From CAZUGO01 sp964619935 (lineage in GTDB: Bacteria; Planctomycetota; Phycisphaerae; UBA1845; CAIVHJ01), in the NCBI GenBank assembly GCA_964619935.1, contig CAZUGO010000094.1, forward strand, positions 1 to 64,000: a stretch of 64,000 bases of DNA. The letters are read 5' to 3'. The notes under the pieces are model-generated. The model was not told the origin of the DNA, searched no databases, and saw only the letters and a program-made list of their open reading frames with translations. Positions 26,698 through 34,781 of the stretch are shown here, piece by piece. A program made the position numbers and the translations under genes. Each line of letters begins with the position of its first letter. Positions within the stretch are counted from its first letter, which is position 1.

Positions 26698-29343
26698 TCA
26701 ACAGGGCCCCCAGTTGCCCAGGAGCAGCGCCAAGTCGGCGGCACCGACGTCGGTGTCGCCGTCGAGGTCCGCGGGGTGGTCGGGGCTGGGCCCCCAGGCA
26801 CCCAACAGAAGCGCCAGATCGGCGGCGTCGACGCCGCCGCTGCCGTCGAGATCGGCGGCCGCACAGGGATCGCGCGGGACTTGATCCGGATCGGCCGGGT
26901 CACTGCCGCCGTCCAGTTCGTCGCGGTCGAAGAATCCGTCCAGATCACGGTCGATGCCGATGCGCCATTCGCTTCCGGAAGGCACCAGGGTGAAGGTCAG
27001 CTCCTCGCCGACCGCGGCGGCCGCAAACAACGCCGCGTGGCTCGCCGTTTCGGCGGCTCGATCGGATTGGTAAAGGTCGCCGCCCACGTAGGCATAACCG
27101 CGCGACAGCCCCTGCCGGACGCCCTTGACCACCAGACCGACCTGGCCATCGTCGGCCAGCGCACGCATCGCCGCCAGCAGGTCAACCTGCGCGGGCGCTG
27201 CGGTTGCCGCTTCGACCACCGTGGTTTGGGCGCCGACCGCGGCGTGGGTGTCGGTGGACAGGCACATCACGAAGGCCTCGACGTCGCGGCGCTGCTGGTT
27301 GTTGCTGAACACAAAGCTCAGTGAACTCAGGAAATCAAACACCGTCGGGACGCTGCCGTCGTGCAGGTAGCCGAACCCGCGGTTGTTGTTCATCGAGCCG
27401 TGGTCAAAACCGGTCTTCTCGTACAAGTTCCGGAGCTGCGGCACCTTGAAGTTCTGCAACTGGCCGGTGAACTCGGTCGACTGGACGATATTGCTGAATC
27501 CGCGCGGCAGGGTATGGCAATCATTGCAGGTGAAGGCGTCGAAGCCGACCGTCAGGAACAAAGTCTCTCCGCTGGCCGGGTTTCCGCCGTTGGGAAAAGT
27601 GCTGGGCAGCGAGCCGTCCAGGTTACGGCAGGGATTGGGCGGAACCGTCAAGGTGGTGATGAATCCCAGGAACTCCGCCATCTCGACCTCGCTGAGCTGC
27701 GCGTCATCGCCCATCAGGCTCTCGAAGGCCCCGTTGAAGGCCGCCAGATCCGCGCGGTCGCCGCGCCAATGAAACGGCTCGGTCGTGGAGATGCCGAGCA
27801 ACGTCTGCGTGGCCATCGGACCCTTCATGGGATGCCAGTCGTCGCACAATTCGCCCCCGGGCAAGTCGAAGTTGCAGGGCTGATCGAAGATCTGGACCGC
27901 GCCGGAAGGGTCACCCAGGTCCCAGGCCAACTGATCCATGCGACCGTCGATGTGACAACTGCCGCAAGACGCCTGCCCCAATCCCGAGGTCGCGTGGGTA
28001 TCGTACAGGTGCGGGCGCCCGGCCTTGATGACCGGCGGCGTCGGATCGTAAAAGGCCACCCGATCGATTTCGACCCCCGCGGCCGTGTCGACCCGTGAGA
28101 TGGTGCCTTCGAAACGATTGAGCACGTAGACCACCCGCAGCGCCGGATCGGCGACCACGCCTGTCGGCCCCTGGCCGACGGCGACCAGCCCGAGGCGGTT
28201 GAGGGCCGCATCGACCACCAGCAGGTTGTTGGAACCCATGCCCGTGATGTAACCACGATCGGCCGCGTCCCAGGTGATCCCGCGGGGATCGCCGATCGAC
28301 AGATCGCGCTGGCCCTGTGGCAGGGTGGGCACGGTGTAGTCCAGATGGGGATTGAGATCGGTGATGCCGGCCACACCCAGGCCGCCGGCAGAAAACCTGG
28401 CCCCCATCACCCGCACGAAAATCCCCCTGACGTTGGGTTCGAAACGAACGTGGTTGATGGCATCGGTGCCGACCACGGTGACCTGTCCGGTGGAATCAAC
28501 GGCCAGGCTCATGTTGGCATTCATCAGCCCGGTGACGTAGGACACCGCCAGGGTGTCAACATCGATCACCGCAACATCGTGATCGTGCAGACCCCAGGTG
28601 ACCGCGGCGGACCAATCCGCACCGTTGTCGTCGAGCCAGGTGCCGCCCGTGTTCTTGACAATCAGGCCGACCAGTGGGGCCGGCGGCAGCCCCGGCGCCA
28701 AGGGCGGGTTGAATGCGGTACCACTGTTTGGCGGCGGATTGGGATGGCCGGGATAGGGACTGATCGCGGACGACACCGTGGTCTGTCGCAGGATGGTGGT
28801 GTTGTTGCCGGATTCGAAGATTGCCCCGTACACAAAGGTGCCGTCGGTGGCCAGGGCCCGCAGGTCCTCGCCGGCGATGTCCACAATCGTGGGAACGGCC
28901 TCCGGATCCAGCGGATCGTAGACCCGTACGTGAGTGAGCTGAGATAGGGCGACAAAAGCCCGCTCGGGCCGGCCGGCAAACACCACGTCGGTGGGCTCAT
29001 CTCCGACGACCAGCGTCCGCACCACGTTCAGGGCCGCCAGGTCCACAATGCTGATGCTGTCGGAAATGTGGTTGACCACCCACGCTTCGGTATCACTGCG
29101 GGCCCGCACCGAAACCGGATCAAGACCCACCGGTACGGCGCCCAGATGGGTCAGGCCGCCCGGAGCCACCGCGAACACTTCCAGACGGTTGTCCGCCGTA
29201 TTCACCGCCAGCAGGCGCGTGCCATCCGGCGTCAAGTCCAAGGGATGGATCTGGGGAGATTCCCAGTTGACAAAAGAGGCTTGAGCCATCAACGACGTGT
29301 TGAGCGCGCCCCACACCAGCACCGCCAGCAGTCCACCGCGCAT
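26698..29343 (-). CDS. Secreted beta-propeller / di-haem cytochrome c protein with two dockerin-like repeats
   Basis: 881 residues. The ATG at 29343 has a purine-rich GGAGGGCGGGAG before it; longer starts to 29382 exist. The order is: a signal peptide (1-20); a YncE-like seven-bladed propeller (about 25-440, with DLTPDGTRLLAV and repeated VVGDEP-type turns); then a cytochrome-c-peroxidase-like part with haem motifs CGSCH (about 458) and CNDCH (about 605); then an acidic calcium-loop region (DRDLDGFFDRDELDGG). Two dockerin-like repeats end it. Such propeller-cytochrome fusions probably oxidise or bind small molecules outside the cell. The substrate is unknown, and Met or His distal ligands are not obvious. 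Confidence 0.82.
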   Translation of the reverse strand: MRGGLLAVLVWGALNTSLMAQASFVNWESPQIHPLDLTPDGTRLLAVNTADNRLEVFAVAPGGLTHLGAVPVGLDPVSVRARSDTEAWVVNHISDSISIVDLAALNVVRTLVVGDEPTDVVFAGRPERAFVALSQLTHVRVYDPLDPEAVPTIVDIAGEDLRALATDGTFVYGAIFESGNNTTILRQTTVSSAISPYPGHPNPPPNSGTAFNPPLAPGLPPAPLVGLIVKNTGGTWLDDNGADWSAAVTWGLHDHDVAVIDVDTLAVSYVTGLMNANMSLAVDSTGQVTVVGTDAINHVRFEPNVRGIFVRVMGARFSAGGLGVAGITDLNPHLDYTVPTLPQGQRDLSIGDPRGITWDAADRGYITGMGSNNLLVVDAALNRLGLVAVGQGPTGVVADPALRVVYVLNRFEGTISRVDTAAGVEIDRVAFYDPTPPVIKAGRPHLYDTHATSGLGQASCGSCHIDGRMDQLAWDLGDPSGAVQIFDQPCNFDLPGGELCDDWHPMKGPMATQTLLGISTTEPFHWRGDRADLAAFNGAFESLMGDDAQLSEVEMAEFLGFITTLTVPPNPCRNLDGSLPSTFPNGGNPASGETLFLTVGFDAFTCNDCHTLPRGFSNIVQSTEFTGQLQNFKVPQLRNLYEKTGFDHGSMNNNRGFGYLHDGSVPTVFDFLSSLSFVFSNNQQRRDVEAFVMCLSTDTHAAVGAQTTVVEAATAAPAQVDLLAAMRALADDGQVGLVVKGVRQGLSRGYAYVGGDLYQSDRAAETASHAALFAAAAVGEELTFTLVPSGSEWRIGIDRDLDGFFDRDELDGGSDPADPDQVPRDPCAAADLDGSGGVDAADLALLLGAWGPSPDHPADLDGDTDVGAADLALLLGNWGPC

Positions 29344-29542
29344 CTCCCGCCCTCCGCCCATGACGCCGCCGATACTTCTCAAACGCCAGATGGTTCAGAG
29401 GGCCATTGTACTGCCGGCCGCACCCTTTTCGGCGTGAAATTCCGACGGGAGCAGGAAACCGCGGTAATTTCGGATGAGACGTGCATCCAACGGCCCGGAT
29501 CAGGACCCGCTTCAGCCCCAATTCCAGCCCGGGTAGTGGGTC

Positions 29543-30298
29543 TCAACCCATGGGCACCAGGGACGCAACCAGCAGCAGGCGGTGCGAACCGACGGCGAAC
29601 GGCTGCCCCGCGGGGTCGCGGTACCCCTGAACCTCATCGAACCCGGCAGCGATCAGGAGTTGCCGCAGCTCGCGGTACGGATACACCCGCTGCGACGAAC
29701 ACCGGGAGTCGCTGCGATCACCGCGAGTGAAATGGTAGGTGGTCTCCAGGCGACCGCGGTCGAGGTCGTAGTGATTCTCGATGTCCAAACGCAGATCACC
29801 AACCTCCATACGGCGGGTCGGTTGGAATGCCGGCAGCAGTGCCTCGGCCACGATTCCGGTATCGAGGATCAGCCGCCCGCCGGGTTTGAGTGCCGCCCGG
29901 ACGGACGACAAGAACGCGGCATTACCGCCGTCCTCCAGGTATCCAAAACTGTTGCCGAAACACACCACCCCATCGAATCTGGCCGCCCACGGCAGATCGC
30001 GCATGTCGCGCTGCTCCCAACGGACCGCCACCTCGTGCTGCTCTGCGGTGCGGCGGGCGGCCGCCAGAAACCCGTCGGAGATGTCCAGCGCGGTCACCTG
30101 ATGCCCACGCTGGGCCAGCGCCACACTGTGCCGTCCGCCGCCACACGGCACATCCAGAAGCTCGGCCCGCGGCGGCAACCGCATCATCCGCTCAACGAAG
30201 TCGACCTCCGCTACGGTCGGCATCTGCGGCTCCAGCGCCAGCCAAAAATCCACGGCCATTCCGGAGAAGAACTCGCGGTACCACTGCGGGTCAACCAT
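29543..30298 (-). CDS. Class I SAM-dependent methyltransferase
   Basis: 251 residues. The Rossmann SAM site is plain: motif I ELLDVPCGGGRHSVALA, acidic loop VTALDIS, motif III RFDGVVCFGNSFGYLED, and LKPGGRLILDTG. It resembles small-molecule methyltransferases of the ubiE/COQ5-like type, but the substrate cannot be inferred. Upstream of the start at 30298 no clear promoter is visible. The gene stands alone between the propeller-cytochrome gene and the repeat region. Confidence 0.88.
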   Translation of the reverse strand: MVDPQWYREFFSGMAVDFWLALEPQMPTVAEVDFVERMMRLPPRAELLDVPCGGGRHSVALAQRGHQVTALDISDGFLAAARRTAEQHEVAVRWEQRDMRDLPWAARFDGVVCFGNSFGYLEDGGNAAFLSSVRAALKPGGRLILDTGIVAEALLPAFQPTRRMEVGDLRLDIENHYDLDRGRLETTYHFTRGDRSDSRCSSQRVYPYRELRQLLIAAGFDEVQGYRDPAGQPFAVGSHRLLLVASLVPMG

Positions 30299-30533
30299 GG
30301 GGAAAGCATAGCGTGGGTCCCCCCGATGTCGAGCCAGAGCCCATACTCACCCCACTCGCGATGCCAACCTACCGCCAACACCCTCAGAATTGAATCAGCC
30401 CCTGTAATAATAAGGAATATAGTGCCTGCGAGCAGTGCCGGATCCCCATCCGGGCCCGGCTCCCACCGCGCGCAACCCCTTGAACTGCAAGATGCCCTCG
30501 ACGGAACCGACCTTCAGCGGTGGTGCTCCGTGA

Positions 30534-30680
30534 TCGACCAGGTCGTTTCGCCAGGTCGACCAGGTCGTTTCGCCAAGTCGACCAGGTCGTTCTGCCAGGT
30601 CGACCAGGTCGTTTCGCCAAGTCGACCAGGTCGTTTCGCCAAGTCGACCGGGTCGTTACTGGCAGGTCGACCGGGTATCC
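30534..30680. repeat. 22-bp tandem repeat, about 6.5 copies
   Basis: Units begin at 30534, 30556, 30578, 30600, 30622, 30644 (23 bases) and a partial one at 30667. The core is TCGACCAGGTCGTTTCGCCA, with AG or GG completing the unit. Each unit contains the near-palindrome CGACC-A-GGTCG. The unit length is not a multiple of three, so it is unlikely to encode a conserved protein repeat. There are no unique spacers, so it is not a CRISPR array. It could be a VNTR, an iteron-like binding array or a slipped-strand product. Confidence 0.85.
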
Positions 30681-30788
30681 CTGGAGTCAGCGGCGGTTGT
30701 CTTGGAGGGCGCTTGCTGCGGCGGGCTGTTGGCGACCTTGGTATGCAAAGGGTTACGGCCGGACGCGCGGGTAGCTGGAGGCTCAACG

Positions 30789-30941
30789 CTAGGGAAGGTC
30801 GGCCCCGCCATCGTAGTGCGAGATCTCCTGCCGGATTGCGAGCAGTTGCAACTCGATCATTGCCAAATTCAGGTTCAGCAGGCAGGCCCGCATGCCGTAC
30901 TGCTCCACCGCCTGCCGCCACAGCGACGCGTCCTTTTGCCA
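30789..30941 (-). other. Possible coding fragment (50 residues)
   Basis: Between a TAA at 30942-30944 and the TAG at 30789-30791 the minus strand reads WQKDASLWRQAVEQYG, then MRACLLNLNLAMIELQLLAI, then RQEISHYDG. It looks like a regular amphipathic helix and has protein-like composition, unlike most chance frames here. There is no start codon with a ribosome binding site. It might be the 3' remnant of a lost gene. I cannot assign a family. Confidence 0.3.
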
Positions 30942-31053
30942 TTACTGGTTCCATCGGCCTCTGCGGGAGGAAGCGGCGGGGCCGCTGCCCGGATTCTCGA
31001 CCGCGCCGCCCCGTGCGCAGCCCAGTCGGCGAACGCGTTGGGCGCGGGTCCGA

Positions 31054-31983
31054 TCACTCGTCGATGGAGAGCCGCCACCGTGAATCAGGATCGAAGGCAG
31101 ACAGTGAAGCCGCAACCCGCTCGGTGGTTCGTCCCAGGTCCCGCTCGTAGAGAACGCCTTGGTGACTGATCAAGAAGGTCATCACTCCGGAATTGCCGTA
31201 GTCCGCCGGCCAGGCCACGACCGCAAAGCCCGCGGTCATGCTGCCATTGACGACGTAGCGCTTCTTGCCCCCAGGGGCATGAGGCCCCTGTGCTTTCAAG
31301 ATCTTGAAGAAGTAGCCGTGGTACGGGTGACGCTTTCGACTCACGTTCCCGGAAACCGAGTAGCCCTCGCTCGCGGCTTCGGCGGCGAGCACGCCAAGCG
31401 GGCTCCGCGGCTCGCCGGGGTTCGAAGTCCAATAAAGCCCGTTTCTCAGGCCAGCATCACTGAGAAACTGCTCGGCGTACTCGGTCAGGCCATCGCCATC
31501 GCGATCCAGGGCCGCATACTCCCTCTGGGCGTCGACAACGGCCAGGCACACTTCCCGAACGGACAACTCGTTGCGGCCGATCCGCCGGTTCAGAATCTCC
31601 TCCTGGCCAATCCGGGCGTCGAAGCGCCAGGAGTCGCGGTGCTGGACGATCGGAATCGGCATCGGCCAATCGTCCAGGCCGACCTGCAGGGTCGTGCTGC
31701 CATCGGCTTCGCCAACCAGCGAGTGCTTGGCGTCGTAGGCCTGAAGGAACTGCTCGCGCGTCCGTCGATCCGCCACTTCGTCGCCCGAAGAGAGGATCGC
31801 GGCTGCCCCGGGGCCCAAGATGTCCCCCATTGCGACGGAATCATCGGAGCGGACCGCACGAACGAACGATTCGGCAGCCTGCTCGGGCGTCGAAAAGCGG
31901 GTCTGGTGTGTGGCGCATCCCGAAACTCCCAGGCACGCCGCAACCACCGGCCACAGCGCCCAGATCAACGCACGACGATTCAT
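31054..31983 (-). CDS. DUF2950 family lipoprotein
   Basis: 309 residues from ATG at 31983. A signal sequence ends in the lipobox GVSGC at about residue 23. The DUF2950 signatures are present throughout: FSTPEQAAESFVRAV near the start, a central DRDGDGLTEYAEQF, and YHGYFFKILKAQGPHAPGG with AVVAWPADYGNSGVMTFL near the end. Function is unknown. DUF2950 and DUF3300 genes are neighbours in other bacteria, and here DUF3300 lies 102 bases upstream on the same strand. A joint role in the envelope is likely, and the linked cytochrome c hints at redox stress or electron flow. Confidence 0.9.
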   Translation of the reverse strand: MNRRALIWALWPVVAACLGVSGCATHQTRFSTPEQAAESFVRAVRSDDSVAMGDILGPGAAAILSSGDEVADRRTREQFLQAYDAKHSLVGEADGSTTLQVGLDDWPMPIPIVQHRDSWRFDARIGQEEILNRRIGRNELSVREVCLAVVDAQREYAALDRDGDGLTEYAEQFLSDAGLRNGLYWTSNPGEPRSPLGVLAAEAASEGYSVSGNVSRKRHPYHGYFFKILKAQGPHAPGGKKRYVVNGSMTAGFAVVAWPADYGNSGVMTFLISHQGVLYERDLGRTTERVAASLSAFDPDSRWRLSIDE

Positions 31984-32085
31984 GGATCAGTTCCTCGATC
32001 TTGGCGCGCCCGAGTGCAGCCAAACCCGCCAATAAGCCACCAATGGAATCCACTCTTGAATGCGACTACACCCAGTGGCCGGCTG

Positions 32086-33375
32086 TCAACGCCCTCGGCC
32101 GCCACGACCGCCACCACCACGACCGCCGCCGCCACGACTTCCACCGCCACGTGACATCCCGCCACCCGATCTCGAACCCTGGCCGCCGGACCGGCTGATC
32201 TGGCCGCGCTGGCTTTCCGTTCGGGTGCGATTTCCCTGGCCCACCCCGCTGAAGGCTCCACCCGGGTTTCCACGGTTCCCGCTACGGTCGGCTGCCCCCC
32301 GGAAGTTCGGCGTTGGGCTGGGGCGGTTTGCGGCGCCCGGCCGATTAGAGACCCGCCCCTCGGGCGAGTGGACGCCTGGCGATTGTCGGCCTCTGAATGG
32401 ATCGGCGGCCCCGCGGGCAATGTCCTGCCGTCCGGCTTCCGCTCGACCGCGATAATCAGCCCGCGCTCGGGCGACCTCGGCCGACGCGCTGCCACCGAAT
32501 CGCCGCGCGACATTCGGGTCGCGGTACGTCGCCCCTCGGCGGTGGCCGGGATCGTGTTGCCACGCCCCTCGACCGCCTTGCAGATTGGGGTTGCGACTGC
32601 CAAGATCCGATCGGTATTGCGAACGGTCGATCCTGTTGTTCATACGCAGGTTGCGGTCGACGTCAACGTCGACCTGGCCGTGCCGCCAGTCGCACCCGCC
32701 CCAAGCGTAGCCCCACGCCGCCCCACAGGCAACACCGACACCGAAAGCGACCGCCGCAGTTCCCACGACGTAACCGGGCGGATGGTAGTCGTACGGTGGA
32801 TATGCGGGATACGGCCACGACCCATAGACCACGGTGGGGTTGTATGCCGGAACATAAACGACCTCGGGATCGCTCGATTCGATCACGATCACCGGGCTCT
32901 GTGATTCCTGCTGGACCGTGACCGTTTGCTGGTCGTTCGTGGCCAGGCTGCCCTCGGCGCTCGCTTTTGCCCGCAGCTCCTGGATGGTGTTCATCACCTC
33001 GTTCTGTTGGGCGAGGAAGGCGTCGCCGAGTTTGGTGGTCCAATCGAGCTGCTCGCTCATCATGGACAGCACGTCCGGGAAATTGACCAGGGATTTGATG
33101 CTCGGATCCCAGGATTCATCTTCCAGGGCGGCCGTCAGCGCATCTCCCTCCAACCTCGGATTCTGCCGTGCCCAGCGATCGGCTTGCACGACTTCCAGTG
33201 GATACGTGGATGCCATCAACATCTGGGACACGAGCGCGTCGGGATAGAGCGCGACGGGCGCCAACAGTTGGTCCAACTCCGCCTGTGAAAGCGTGCCCGA
33301 CTCCTGGGCCGCGGCCGTCGACGCTGCCATCCCCAGCAGGCCAACGACCACCCACCACCTGGCATGACCGTTCAC
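32086..33375 (-). CDS. DUF3300 family exported protein with Gly/Arg-rich tail
   Basis: 429 residues. The start is taken as GTG at 33375 because AAAAAGGAGATGTC lies immediately before it and a signal peptide (VVGLLGMAASTAAA) follows; the frame stays open upstream but only as noise. The DUF3300 domain (about 28-200) has LDQLLAPVALYPDALVSQML, ADRWARQNP, LVNFPDVLSMM and the late PEVVYVPAYNPTVVYG. A short hydrophobic Gly/Ala stretch follows. The last 170 residues are Arg/Gly/Ser-rich, ending in SRGGGGRGGGGRGG-type repeats that could bind nucleic acid or anionic polymer. Function is unknown. Confidence 0.88.
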   Translation of the reverse strand: MNGHARWWVVVGLLGMAASTAAAQESGTLSQAELDQLLAPVALYPDALVSQMLMASTYPLEVVQADRWARQNPRLEGDALTAALEDESWDPSIKSLVNFPDVLSMMSEQLDWTTKLGDAFLAQQNEVMNTIQELRAKASAEGSLATNDQQTVTVQQESQSPVIVIESSDPEVVYVPAYNPTVVYGSWPYPAYPPYDYHPPGYVVGTAAVAFGVGVACGAAWGYAWGGCDWRHGQVDVDVDRNLRMNNRIDRSQYRSDLGSRNPNLQGGRGAWQHDPGHRRGATYRDPNVARRFGGSASAEVARARADYRGRAEAGRQDIARGAADPFRGRQSPGVHSPEGRVSNRPGAANRPSPTPNFRGAADRSGNRGNPGGAFSGVGQGNRTRTESQRGQISRSGGQGSRSGGGMSRGGGSRGGGGRGGGGRGGRGR

Positions 33376-33490
33376 GACATCTCCTTTTTGCGGGGCTTCA
33401 TGGTCTGCCGTTGTCGATTCAATCAGGAACTCCGGCGACAGGTGCGTTCCTGTCAGCGGAGTTCCAGCAGGGTGCGCTTGTCTTTCCGGG

Positions 33491-33982
33491 CTAGAGTGAG
33501 GCCAGCCACGCCTGCAGATCGGCTGACTCCTGCTCGGTGATCCCGTCCACCGTGCCGCCGGCGTGGTCCTCGGCACCGTTGAGTTTTGCGAAGATCGAAT
33601 TGCACGATGCGCCGACCACGGTGGGCGCGAAGCCATCGTCCCCATTCGCTCCATGGCAAGCCGCACAACCGTTGTTCGCATAGAACGTCTGGCCCGCCGC
33701 GGTATCACCGGCCAGGTCCACGCACACGCCGTCGACGCAGGTCTGGCAGGCATCGCAGGTGACATCGGCACAGGGGTCGTCGGCCACGCACTGGCCGTCG
33801 ACGCAGGTCTCACCGGCGTCGCAGGTGACATCGGCACAGGGGTCGTCGGCCACGCACTGGCCGCCAACGCAGGTCTCACCGGCGTCACAGGTGACCCCCG
33901 CGCAGGGATCCGCGGTGATGCTGCAACCAAGCCCGACGCCAAGAAGCGCAACACCACAGAAACTTGCAAGTTTGTACATCAT
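33491..33982 (-). CDS. Small lipoprotein cytochrome c with Cys-rich repeats
   Basis: 163 residues from ATG at 33982 after GAGGAGGAAC. The lipobox is GVGLGC (Cys20). Three near-identical 22-residue Cys-rich modules (DPCADVTCDAGETCVDGQCV type) occupy residues 25-90. A single cytochrome c domain follows, with CAACH at 106-110. There is no Met after the haem motif, so the usual distal ligand is missing; His in the later EDHAGG is the obvious substitute. The protein is probably a periplasmic or surface electron carrier. It is the first gene of the DUF3300-DUF2950 cluster on the minus strand. Confidence 0.85.
   Translation of the reverse strand: MMYKLASFCGVALLGVGLGCSITADPCAGVTCDAGETCVGGQCVADDPCADVTCDAGETCVDGQCVADDPCADVTCDACQTCVDGVCVDLAGDTAAGQTFYANNGCAACHGANGDDGFAPTVVGASCNSIFAKLNGAEDHAGGTVDGITEQESADLQAWLASL
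33713..33910 (-). repeat. 66-bp in-frame tandem repeat, three copies
   Basis: Three consecutive 66-base units inside the lipoprotein cytochrome gene encode the 22-residue Cys module. The first two are nearly identical at the DNA level, suggesting recent duplication or homogenisation. Copy number could vary between strains. Confidence 0.75.
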
Positions 33983-34295
33983 GACATGTTCCTCCTCGCG
34001 GCACGTCGCCGCTGCCTAGGTACGCGACATCCACCACCGCAGTGCGCAGTAGGTCGCTGACAGTTAATGCCGCCGCCGGAATCCCGGTAGTCACGGCCGT
34101 CCACTGAGTCCGTGATCGCTTGGTGCCGGGGCTGGAGCCGGGCCGGTTTTTGGGTCCCGCACGACACCCGCGGCTTGGGTCCAGGTTTCGTTCCGATAAT
34201 CCGCTCAGGCACGAACCGCACTCGGCCTTTGCTTTGTTGGATCCGAAGGCTATAATGTAAGTGCTGTCCATGTCAATACCTGGAGGTTCGACATT
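33983..34295. other. Divergent intergenic region
   Basis: About 310 bases between the minus-strand cytochrome cluster and the plus-strand export operon. It holds the plus-strand promoter candidate at 34229-34256 and a GGAGG at 34282. On the minus strand no clear promoter is seen. No gene is recognised in it. Confidence 0.5.
34229..34256 (+). promoter_or_regulatory. Promoter for the 34296-40033 export operon
   Basis: A perfect TATAAT at 34251-34256 sits 16 bases after a weaker TTGCTT at 34229-34234. Transcription would begin near 34263, about 33 bases before the proposed CTG start of the first gene. Confidence 0.55.
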
Positions 34296-34679
34296 CTGAA
34301 GCAGCGGACCTACATCATCGTCCGCCAGATTCTGGCTGCGATCGCTGCCTGCTTGGTCGCAGTACCCAGTGCTGCTTTGCCCTGCGCCGCCGAAACCTGT
34401 GCCTTCGTGCAACCCGATCGCCCGGCAGCGCCGGCTGGGTGCTGTTCAGAACATGCCGATCCGCATGGGAACTCGGACACCGACCGCATGCCCCCCGATC
34501 CCTGCCAGTGCCCGCCAGGATGCCCGGCTGCATGTGGGTCTGGCAAGCTGCCCTGCAACACGCTGGCCGCGGATGTGGCCGTCGTCGCACCGCTGCCGTG
34601 CGAGCGCGAGGTCGAACTTCCGCAGACCGACCATCCCACTCCTTCGGTCAACGAGATCTTCCGCCCACCACGCGCCTGA
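34296..34679 (+). CDS. Small Cys-rich exported protein with apparent non-AUG start
   Basis: 127 residues if translation starts at CTG 34296. A perfect GGAGG at 34282-34286 lies nine bases before CTG and six before an ATT at 34293. The next conventional start (TTG 34353) would lose the positively charged beginning of the signal peptide (KQRTYIIVRQILAAIAACLV). The predicted cleavage is after VPSA. The mature part has about ten Cys (CCSEHADPHG, CQCPPGCPAAC) and ends EIFRPPRA. No family is recognised. It is first in a plus-strand operon encoding an ABC-type export machine and could be its accessory factor, a metal-binding protein or a substrate (inference). Confidence 0.6.
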   Translation: MKQRTYIIVRQILAAIAACLVAVPSAALPCAAETCAFVQPDRPAAPAGCCSEHADPHGNSDTDRMPPDPCQCPPGCPAACGSGKLPCNTLAADVAVVAPLPCEREVELPQTDHPTPSVNEIFRPPRA

Positions 34680-34781
34680 CCACCCGATCACATCCCCTGG
34701 TGTTCGGCTGGTGCATGCTTCGTGCGCAGATCGCCCGTATACGGCGATGGCTGCGGAGCGCTGTCTGCAGGAGCGAATCTG

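Larger units (their letters stand above)
30299..31053. other. Intergenic region with tandem repeat and a possible gene fragment
   Basis: About 755 bases with no intact gene. It contains an A/T-rich stretch (30385-30425), the 22-bp tandem repeat at 30534-30680, and a minus-strand fragment of 50 codons at 30789-30941. These are described separately. Confidence 0.6.

Noticed and set aside
25274..26884. Plus-strand open frame of 536 codons opposite the LarA-like gene
   Set aside because: The minus-strand protein shows LarA motifs; the plus-strand product is His/Asp-rich noise.
30534..30680. CRISPR array
   Set aside because: The units are contiguous with no spacers and no cas genes are present.
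30514..30954. Repeat protein encoded by the 22-bp array on the minus strand
   Set aside because: The unit is not a multiple of three and open frames occur on both strands, so the apparent repeat peptide is a by-product of missing stop codons.
32060..32921. Overlapping plus-strand frames opposite the DUF3300 gene
   Set aside because: They mirror the Gly/Arg-rich 3' end and have no start signals.
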